A stretch of DNA of 37,852 nucleotides from the IMG/VR virus record IMGVR_UViG_3300006919_000152, positions 1 through 37,852 of that record; one strand, written 5' to 3'. Positions 1-5,577 of the stretch are shown here, in pieces. The DNA is from a virus. Made by a program: the position numbers and the translations under genes. The notes below the pieces were generated by a model that worked only from the letters and a program-made list of their open reading frames with translations, was not told the origin of the DNA and did no database searches. The first letter of the stretch is position 1, and each line of letters starts with the position of its first letter.

Positions 1-1772
1 CTTCCTGCACCAGTAATACAATTAGCACTATATAAACAAGATAAAGAATCGTTAGTGTTAGCAACTGGTTCGTAGTTATACGCGTTTGGATCCATGCAAC
101 CCATAACCATTTCGATACACGAACCGTTATCCGTGTTAGCAAGTGAATCAAAGTTAAGAGCGTCACTATCCATACACCCATAAATATAAGCGATACAACT
201 AAAATCCTCCGTGTTCGCGATTGGGTTATAGTTAAGCATAGAAGGGTCCGTGCAACCATATATAAAAGGTATACAAGTATTATTGTCACTGTTTGCTAAT
301 GGGTTATAATTTAACATTGTAGAATCAGTACAACCATAAGTAAATGGTATGCAAGTTCCGTCATTTGTATTTGCTAAGCTATCGTAATTAAACATAGTTG
401 GATTTATACAACCATAAATATAAGCAATACAGGTTCCGTCATCAGTATTTGCTAGTGGTGCAAAGTTAAAAGCTAATGTATCTGTGCAACCTAATATAGC
501 TGCTTCACAAGAACCATCGTCTGTATTGGCATTAGGATTATAGTTAACCGCTATATCACTAGTACAACCATATACAACGGGTATGCAGTTTGTAGATGTG
601 TTTGCATTAGGATTGTAGTTGAAAGATCCTGGTATCATACATCCATATATTACATCTATGCAACCACCGTTGTTTATATTAGCTGTATTATCATAATTAA
701 AAGCTGTTGCATCAGTACAACCCCAAACAGCTTGAGTAACACAACTACCATCGTTATAATCAGCGGTAAAACCTTGAGTATAATATTCTAAATAACTAGA
801 GTTAGTACAACCAGGTAAATAGTAACAACTACCGTCATCTGTGTTCGCAGTGTCTACATAGTTAATAGCTAAAGGGTTCATACAGCCAAACACTTTTTCA
901 ATACATAAATCACCACAGAACGTAGGTGTTTTATATTTATACATAGGTTGTATAAAAGGCGGTAACACTTCTATCATTGTTTGTCCTAGTGGGTTTGTTA
1001 GTTTAAAACCACAGTGAGGTGTTGTTAACTGCGCTTGTGCTGTAACATAAAACTTAAACTCTACTAGCTGCGGAGCATTTAAGTTTATAGTAAAATCTTG
1101 AGTATAAGCAGCTGTATCTATATAAAACTGATATACATTTGTATCTTGTTTAACTTCTAAATATGAACCAACCCAACCATCACCAATTAAATCATATAAA
1201 GTTAAAATATAATCACAATTATTTATTAATGCCATTGTGTTAGCATTTGGATCATAGTTATACATAGTTGAATCAATACAACCAAAAACTCTTAAAGTAT
1301 TGCACGAACCGTCATCTGTATCAGCAAGTGGATTAAACTCTACATATGCCATATCCATGCAGCCCATGACGGGAGGACAAGCATCAGATACAAAAACATG
1401 TATTGAATCATTACCAAAAGCAGCATCTGTACCATATATCAAAGTATCGTTACACTGTATTAAATAGTAAGAACCATCTAAACCACCCCACAAAGCACCA
1501 TTTAAACCATCACCATAAGTATCATATATAGTAAAAACTAAAGGGCCTTCTGGCAAACACAACGGTTCCAATACAGAAGCGTAATCTGGTTGAGATCCAT
1601 AGTCATCACTATATGCAAGTACATTGTCACTAGTATCTTTTATAGTCCAATAAGTCTCACCTTGGTATTGATCTAAGTTTATAACTACAGTAGTTGGCAC
1701 ACAGTTAGGCGGCCCAGGTTGAGCGAATACCATAAAAGGCAATAACAATAATAATAATAAAATTCTAATCAT
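1..1772 (-). CDS. Secreted Cys-rich repeat protein (partial, runs off left edge)
   Basis: Open for 590 codons without a stop to the window edge, so the C-terminus is missing. It starts with a clear Sec signal peptide (poly-Leu core, ending FMVFAQ near residue 18). Next come a beta-rich segment with a DTYGDGLNG motif (residues 84-92), two Cys repeats, a second segment with DLIGDG (194-199), and then eleven more Cys repeats. Each repeat opens with GCxD or a variant, has NYxPxANT in the middle and closes with DGSC or a variant. From residue 351 the spacing is 25-26 residues. These motifs are familiar from secreted and surface proteins of Bacteroidota; adhesion or a calcium- or disulfide-stabilised stalk is inference. 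A GGAG sits just upstream of the ATG, unusual in this window, and the start overlaps the upstream stop as ATGA. It could be a tail-tip adhesin or a protein exported by the infected host. Confidence 0.85.
   Translation of the reverse strand, partial: MIRILLLLLLLPFMVFAQPGPPNCVPTTVVINLDQYQGETYWTIKDTSDNVLAYSDDYGSQPDYASVLEPLCLPEGPLVFTIYDTYGDGLNGALWGGLDGSYYLIQCNDTLIYGTDAAFGNDSIHVFVSDACPPVMGCMDMAYVEFNPLADTDDGSCNTLRVFGCIDSTMYNYDPNANTMALINNCDYILTLYDLIGDGWVGSYLEVKQDTNVYQFYIDTAAYTQDFTINLNAPQLVEFKFYVTAQAQLTTPHCGFKLTNPLGQTMIEVLPPFIQPMYKYKTPTFCGDLCIEKVFGCMNPLAINYVDTANTDDGSCYYLPGCTNSSYLEYYTQGFTADYNDGSCVTQAVWGCTDATAFNYDNTANINNGGCIDVIYGCMIPGSFNYNPNANTSTNCIPVVYGCTSDIAVNYNPNANTDDGSCEAAILGCTDTLAFNFAPLANTDDGTCIAYIYGCINPTMFNYDSLANTNDGTCIPFTYGCTDSTMLNYNPLANSDNNTCIPFIYGCTDPSMLNYNPIANTEDFSCIAYIYGCMDSDALNFDSLANTDNGSCIEMVMGCMDPNAYNYEPVANTNDSLSCLYSANCITGAG
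36..722 (-). repeat. Tandem coding repeat, about 78 bp period (9 units)
   Basis: Repeats 5 to 13 of the left-edge protein form a regular array: units begin at residues 351, 377, 402, 428, 454, 480, 506, 532 and 558, so the period is 26 residues (78 bp), with one 25-residue step. The DNA units are clearly diverged while the Cys, Asn-Tyr and Asp-Gly-Ser-Cys positions hold, which points to selection on the protein rather than recent DNA duplication. Four looser repeats lie upstream at residues 137, 164, 296 and 321. Confidence 0.85.
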
Positions 1773-2053
1773 TTTTCTCCACATTTTTTACTTGGATTAC
1801 CAACTTGTCTCCAATCTTGTTTAACCCATGTTTTTAAACTTCCACCACTACTAGTACCAGTTACGTTACTTTTAGAAGAACGTTTGTACTTACCAGCTTT
1901 ACCAGCTTTACGCTTAGCACGTATAACAGCTTGCCTTTCAGCTTTACTCATACTAGCAATTTTAGCTTTAGGCAGACATACCTTAGTGGTACCTCCGCCT
2001 TTAGCTTTTGTTGCTTTTACTTTCTTAAAAGGATTACCTTTTTGAACGTACAT
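1769..2053 (-). CDS. Small basic Cys-containing phage protein with YVQKGNPF tag
   Basis: 94 residues, very Lys/Arg rich. It opens with MYVQKGNPFKK, a tag shared with two neighbouring basic proteins. The middle has KVCLPKAKI followed by a Lys/Arg/Ala helix (SKAERQAVIRAKRKAGKAGKYKR). The C-terminal part has SLKTWVKQDWRQVG and ends KKCGEK. This combination (CLPxAKI, KYKRSSK, then a W-x-x-x-x-W segment and a terminal Cys) resembles the DUF5872-like small basic proteins I know from marine phages and large algal viruses; that family name is from memory. Role unknown: nucleic-acid binding or a virion-packaged protein is inference from charge and context. Its start overlaps the previous stop (TAATG) and its stop overlaps the next start (ATGA). 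Confidence 0.75.
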   Translation of the reverse strand: MYVQKGNPFKKVKATKAKGGGTTKVCLPKAKIASMSKAERQAVIRAKRKAGKAGKYKRSSKSNVTGTSSGGSLKTWVKQDWRQVGNPSKKCGEK

Positions 2054-2361
2054 TATTTCTTTTTCATTTTCATTTTTAAAGCAGCTGCCTTTTTCAATTC
2101 CATCATTGATTTTTTAAGCATCATACCTGATTCTTTTTTCAACTTCATTGCTGCTTTTTTCATCTTCATACCAGAAGCTTCCTTTGCTTTAATTGCTTTT
2201 ACTAAATTAGCAGGTAGTTTAGTTGCTTGTTTTTTAGTAAGTTTTGTTGCAGGTTTCTTTTTCATTTTATCATTTTTAGAAAATTCTTTTTCTGTTATAG
2301 TTTTTACTTTTAATTCCTTTGTTTTGCCGCCTTTTAGAGAAGCTTTTGCTTTTTGTTTCAT
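2053..2361 (-). CDS. Extremely Lys-rich small protein
   Basis: 102 residues, 36 of them lysine, with many Ala and Met and no Cys or Trp. The second half (from about residue 55) alternates Lys pairs with Met/Ala/Leu in an amphipathic helical pattern resembling histone-H1-like or HU-tail sequences. No catalytic motif is visible. It lies in a run of small basic genes and is coupled by TAATG to the next one. DNA condensation inside the head or after injection is a guess from composition only. The coding strand is so A-rich that its complement gives a spurious open frame of similar length. Confidence 0.7.
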   Translation of the reverse strand: MKQKAKASLKGGKTKELKVKTITEKEFSKNDKMKKKPATKLTKKQATKLPANLVKAIKAKEASGMKMKKAAMKLKKESGMMLKKSMMELKKAAALKMKMKKK

Positions 2362-2364
2362 TAC

Positions 2365-2907
2365 TTAAATTTTATTTTTAATATAGTTATACATTTCGTT
2401 ACCTAGTTTTTCACCCATTTTACTATCTGACTTGTAGTGAGCGCGGGCAACGTTCCTACTATAAGATATGTTTTCACCTGTTTTTGCAAAAGCAGATTTA
2501 GCTTTAGGGTATTTATCACCTAATACTTTAGCTATTAATATACCTTGAACAGAGTGACCAGAAGGATACGAAGGTGTTTTCATAGACTCCATTTCGTAAT
2601 CTTTAATTTTTATATTCATTTTCTTAGCCAATACTTTTGGTCTTGGCCTGTTAAAATGTTTCTTTAACTTTAATATTACAGGTGCAGAAGTTTTTATAAG
2701 CTTTGAAGCAATTTTTTTATCGTAATCTTCTACATTATTATCTTTAGCTGTTTTAGCAAATGCAGCTTCTATATTGTCAAACTTTTTTACAAAATCTTTT
2801 TTTAAAGGTATTTTGGCCAAAGCTTTTAATTCTTGAGACGTATCAAAAGTGTTGTCACCTGGTGGCTTCATCTTTTTAAAACTTGATATGTCAAAATCTT
2901 TAAACAT
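2365..2907 (-). CDS. PAP2-family phosphatase (soluble)
   Basis: 180 residues carrying the whole three-part signature of the PAP2 / haloperoxidase superfamily: K80-x6-R87-P88 (within LKKHFNRP), P115-S-G-H118, and S150-R151-x5-H157-x3-D161. In this family the first Lys/Arg, the two His and the last Arg bind phosphate, and the second His is the nucleophile. Substrates range from phosphatidic acid and undecaprenyl pyrophosphate to soluble phospho-compounds. No membrane helices or signal peptide are seen, unlike the usual lipid phosphatases of the family, so a soluble acid-phosphatase-like or haloperoxidase-like form is more likely. Residues 1-75 are a charged helical region specific to this protein. 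The start overlaps the end of the upstream 92-residue gene by 8 bases. Neighbours are small basic phage proteins. Confidence 0.85.
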   Translation of the reverse strand: MFKDFDISSFKKMKPPGDNTFDTSQELKALAKIPLKKDFVKKFDNIEAAFAKTAKDNNVEDYDKKIASKLIKTSAPVILKLKKHFNRPRPKVLAKKMNIKIKDYEMESMKTPSYPSGHSVQGILIAKVLGDKYPKAKSAFAKTGENISYSRNVARAHYKSDSKMGEKLGNEMYNYIKNKI

Positions 2908-3178
2908 CTTTTTTTAATCTTTTTCTAACTATATTCATAGTTGTTTTCATTTTAGAAGCGTAACTAGGTTTTTTACCTCTATTAAAAACATATTGTTGGT
3001 TTAAGCTACTAATAATTCTATTTAACTTACCTTTACGCGTTTTAATTAGCCAACTAGCTAAACCAGACGGCGATAAGCTTTTAAACTTACCTTTAGCGTC
3101 TGGAGCATCAGAATCGTGCCAAGTAATAGATTTAGAAGTCTTTTTCTTTTTAAAAGGATTATTGCTTTGAGTGTACAT
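2900..3178 (-). CDS. Small basic phage protein with YTQSNNPF tag
   Basis: 92 residues, basic. It begins MYTQSNNPFKKKK, closely matching the tag on the 94-residue protein downstream and the one inside the 134-residue protein upstream. The remainder has a conserved-looking block, LASWLIKTRKGKLNRI followed by NQQYVFNRGKKPSYASKM, which I recall from uncultured marine phages, where it has no assigned function. No enzyme motif. It starts one base after the upstream stop and overlaps the start of the PAP2 gene, so it is translated as part of the same chain. Confidence 0.7.
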   Translation of the reverse strand: MYTQSNNPFKKKKTSKSITWHDSDAPDAKGKFKSLSPSGLASWLIKTRKGKLNRIISSLNQQYVFNRGKKPSYASKMKTTMNIVRKRLKKDV

Positions 3179-3421
3179 TTAACACTTACCTGCTTTTTGT
3201 GTTTTACTAGCCCACATATTAGCATAAGCACTAGGATACACTTTAAACTTTCTTTTAGCAGCAGCTTTACAACTAGCACTTAATTTAGCCAATGCTGGTG
3301 ATGTTTTCTTTTTTAATGCTGTACTTTTAATTATACCATCTATTTGTTTAGCTTGACCAGCATGTGCTTTACTAGCTTTTTTTAATTTACCTGATATTGT
3401 TTTTAGTTTTGCTTTACTCAT
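3179..3421 (-). CDS. Small basic phage protein with YPSAYAN motif
   Basis: 80 residues. The first 50 are a Lys/Ala helical region. The last 25 contain KRKFKVYPSAYANMWASK and end in AGKC. A C-terminal Y-P-S-A-Y-A-N motif with a terminal Cys is something I associate with many short marine phage proteins of unknown role. It has two Cys (one mid-protein, one last residue). The neighbouring small proteins are also basic and two of them end in or near a Cys, which fits a set used together in the virion. An overlapping 73-codon frame (3058-3279) is a shadow of this gene and the next. Confidence 0.7.
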   Translation of the reverse strand: MSKAKLKTISGKLKKASKAHAGQAKQIDGIIKSTALKKKTSPALAKLSASCKAAAKRKFKVYPSAYANMWASKTQKAGKC

Positions 3422-3432
3422 AATTTTTTATT

Positions 3433-3837
3433 TTAACAGTTCCATCTACGTCTAGCAGCTTTACCTCTTTCACCGGTCCAACCTTTTGATCTAGCGCAAA
3501 ATGATTTTCTACGATTAGCCGCCTTGCTACCTTTTTTTAATTTAGAAGGATCAGTAGTAACAGCTGTTTGTAATTTACTACCTGGGTTTTTTCTTTTATA
3601 TTCTTTTACACCTTTTTCTGTCATACCACCACCAGCGGCACCACCAGTAGCACTTTTATCTTTTGATACAGGGTTAAAGTTTTTACCTCTACCTATTGTT
3701 CTTTTTGGTTCTGCTGCAAATAATGGTGACCCATCATTTCTACGCCTACCACAACTAGTAACAGCAAAAGGATTACCTTCTTGAACGTATCCTTTAGTTT
3801 TTTCAAACATACTATTTTGTCTCTTACTTCCTGGCAT
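3433..3837 (-). CDS. Basic phage protein, DUF6321-like C-terminus
   Basis: 134 residues, strongly basic. Residues 15-26 hold GYVQEGNPFAVT, the third copy of the YxQxxNPF tag, here not at the extreme N-terminus. The C-terminal part has the pattern GGMTEKGVKEYKRKNPGSKL, then Lys-rich sequence, RRKSFCARSKGW and a final RRRWNC. I recognise this as the small basic protein family called DUF6321 in phages (name from memory), function unknown. An internal Met at residue 10 is an alternative start that would put the tag close to the N-terminus, but the ATG at 3837 sits 2 bases after the upstream stop and is preferred. Confidence 0.75.
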   Translation of the reverse strand: MPGSKRQNSMFEKTKGYVQEGNPFAVTSCGRRRNDGSPLFAAEPKRTIGRGKNFNPVSKDKSATGGAAGGGMTEKGVKEYKRKNPGSKLQTAVTTDPSKLKKGSKAANRRKSFCARSKGWTGERGKAARRRWNC

Positions 3838-3839
3838 AA

Positions 3840-4163
3840 TTAAAAATCACTCATTAATAATTCATCTATTGCTTCCATTACTTCTTCTTTTGTTGCTAGC
3901 ATTTTAAATGATAAATCAGCTTGAAATCTCAACGCTTCTTCACCATCTTTAAATATTATAATAGTAGGTACAACCGCTATTTTATATTTCGTTGCTTCAT
4001 CTACATTTTTAGCTATATCAACAATACCTTTTGTTTTACAGTCTAAATCCATAAACCAAGATACACTATTAGCATCATTCCAACCAGCATTAAAATGCTT
4101 TGCCTCTATTTGTGCAAAAATAGCTTGGCTAAAAAACATTAATATAAATAATAGCTTTTTCAC
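3840..4163 (-). CDS. Exported thioredoxin-fold protein lacking CxxC
   Basis: 107 residues. Residues 1-17 are a Sec signal peptide (KKLLFILMFFSQAIFA, cleavage before Q18). The remainder reads as a thioredoxin fold: beta strand KHFNAGW, then helix, YKIAVVPTIIIFKDGEE with the cis-proline P66, and a last helix. The active-site WCGPC position is W28-N-D-A-N32, so both redox cysteines are gone; the only Cys (C42) lies elsewhere. Redox activity is therefore unlikely; a binding or chaperone role outside the inner membrane is inference. It starts with GTG in a GTGA overlap with the upstream stop. The signal peptide suggests it acts in the host periplasm during infection, not in the capsid. Confidence 0.7.
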   Translation of the reverse strand: MKKLLFILMFFSQAIFAQIEAKHFNAGWNDANSVSWFMDLDCKTKGIVDIAKNVDEATKYKIAVVPTIIIFKDGEEALRFQADLSFKMLATKEEVMEAIDELLMSDF

Positions 4164-4441
4164 CTGTTATAAAGCTTGTCTTCTATTTTCTCTAAAGACT
4201 TTTTAATTTCTTCCACATCTTTTTGTGTAGTCATAATTGTATTACGAATCATTTGATCTTTCATGTCAAACTCCATACGTGTTACATCTGGTGGTAATGG
4301 TTTAGGTAACTCTTTAGCTTCAGCAATATCCGCTTGTAAAGCAAACCACATACCTATTATAGTAGCCATAGCAAATCCTATAGCTATTAAACTTTTTATA
4401 CTTACATTAAACCCTGTATCTTCGTTTAACTCTTTTGCCAT
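4160..4441 (-). CDS. Small one-TM protein with C-terminal coiled coil
   Basis: 93 residues. A short polar N-terminus is followed by one hydrophobic helix (about residues 14-36, SLIAIGFAMATIIGMWFALQ), a Pro-rich hinge (ELPKPLPPDV), and a charged heptad-like helix to the end (EEIKKSLEKIEDKL). This layout fits an inner-membrane-anchored protein with its helical tail in the periplasm, like an i-spanin or a phage accessory membrane protein, but no spanin partner lipoprotein is identifiable and similar small proteins have other roles. It lies between the barrel-like protein and the exported thioredoxin-fold protein, one base after the former. Confidence 0.65.
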   Translation of the reverse strand: MAKELNEDTGFNVSIKSLIAIGFAMATIIGMWFALQADIAEAKELPKPLPPDVTRMEFDMKDQMIRNTIMTTQKDVEEIKKSLEKIEDKLYNR

Positions 4442-4442
4442 G

Positions 4443-5543
4443 TTAAAATATTGTATAATTTAATCCTAATTTAAAATCGTACCACTCTCTGTTCCAATAC
4501 TTATTGTACTTACCTTCTATAAAATATCCTAATTGTTTGTTTACTTTTATACCATAAATCAATCCAGCTGAATAATCATACCACTGCCCATCAACATAAT
4601 TGTGATAACTAAACTCACTACCATCGTTATAATGCCAAGGCATTAAACTACCCCAAGCATGCATCCAAGTTTGTTTAGTGTATTTATAATAATCAAAACC
4701 AACAACAATAGAGTGTTGTATAGTTTTCTTTAATTCTTCTCTTTTTTTCTGCGTATAATCTGATAACACTTGTGGTATAACAACCGCCTCCCAAACTTCA
4801 GCACTAGTAGCAACAACATTGCCATTTGGATCTCTATACTCACTATTAGCAACATCTACGTTGTAACCTTGTTCTAATGCTAAATAAGTATAATGTATAT
4901 TACCGTTATCTAACATCCATTCGTCTAAAGCATTGTAACCATATGGTTCAGCTAAACGATGCGTAAGTCCTATGTTCCAAGATAAGTTTTTACTTTTACG
5001 CTGTCTATATCTTTCAGATGCTTCAAAGTATTTAATATCAGCAAAGCCATCTTCTAAGTATTCTAATTTTAAAGCAAAGAAGTTTATACATAATTCATCT
5101 GGACAACCATCATCAGAGCTAAATCTAATAAAGTGGTGTTGATCCATATAGTCTACACCTTCTTGTCTTTTGTGATTTACTTCAAATAAATATTCAACTC
5201 CTTTTACTTTACCAACAGTGGCCGCATCACTGTAGTTAGATTCCGTTCCATCGTAAAACGTTTGTGCTTTATTTTCATAACCAAACCTTGCTATCTTACG
5301 TAAACCTATGGTAAAATTATAATCATAAGGAGTTGAAATAGTCTGCGTAGACAAGCCGTTATTTACAGAAAAAACATCAACATCAGACAGTGACGTTCCA
5401 CCGTTTACAGCAGCGTAGAAAGTAGAAAACTTTAAAAGTTTTTTAACATCTTCTTTTCCAAATGTTTGCCCGCAGCATTTTTTAGGAGCTAAACAAGCCG
5501 CTAAAGTTGCTATTATTAATAATATTATTAGTCTTTTCACCAT
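4443..5543 (-). CDS. Outer-membrane beta-barrel-like protein
   Basis: 366 residues. The N-terminus is a signal sequence with a lipobox-like LAAC (residues 14-17); a Cys-Cys pair follows a few residues later. The mature part is rich in alternating aromatic/polar stretches (YDYNFTIGLRKI, SWNIGLTHRL, HSIVVGFDYYKY, YDYSAGLIYGIKV, LGYFIEGKYNKYW). It ends in DFKLGLNYTIF, i.e. a last strand with terminal Phe as used by the BAM machinery. This is what an outer-membrane barrel looks like; the exact strand number cannot be told. Lipoprotein or normal Sec cleavage are both possible. As part of a phage structural operon it could block receptors (superinfection exclusion), alter the host surface, or be a lysis-stage protein. 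Confidence 0.6.
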   Translation of the reverse strand: MVKRLIILLIIATLAACLAPKKCCGQTFGKEDVKKLLKFSTFYAAVNGGTSLSDVDVFSVNNGLSTQTISTPYDYNFTIGLRKIARFGYENKAQTFYDGTESNYSDAATVGKVKGVEYLFEVNHKRQEGVDYMDQHHFIRFSSDDGCPDELCINFFALKLEYLEDGFADIKYFEASERYRQRKSKNLSWNIGLTHRLAEPYGYNALDEWMLDNGNIHYTYLALEQGYNVDVANSEYRDPNGNVVATSAEVWEAVVIPQVLSDYTQKKREELKKTIQHSIVVGFDYYKYTKQTWMHAWGSLMPWHYNDGSEFSYHNYVDGQWYDYSAGLIYGIKVNKQLGYFIEGKYNKYWNREWYDFKLGLNYTIF

Positions 5544-5577
5544 TTCTATATAGTCACTTATTTTTTCAATTGTTTAC

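Noticed and set aside
1-722. Possible CRISPR array because of regular 78-bp periodicity
   Set aside because: The period is a 26-codon protein repeat in an open frame, units are diverged at DNA level, and there are no identical direct repeats with unique spacers.
1931-2368. 145-codon plus-strand open frame
   Set aside because: Exact antisense of two Lys-rich genes; the Phe/Ser/Leu-rich translation is what complementing AAA/AAG codons gives.
3058-3279. 73-codon minus-strand frame overlapping two genes
   Set aside because: Lies in a different frame across the junction of the 80- and 92-residue genes, both of which have better composition and motifs; Leu/Lys shadow.
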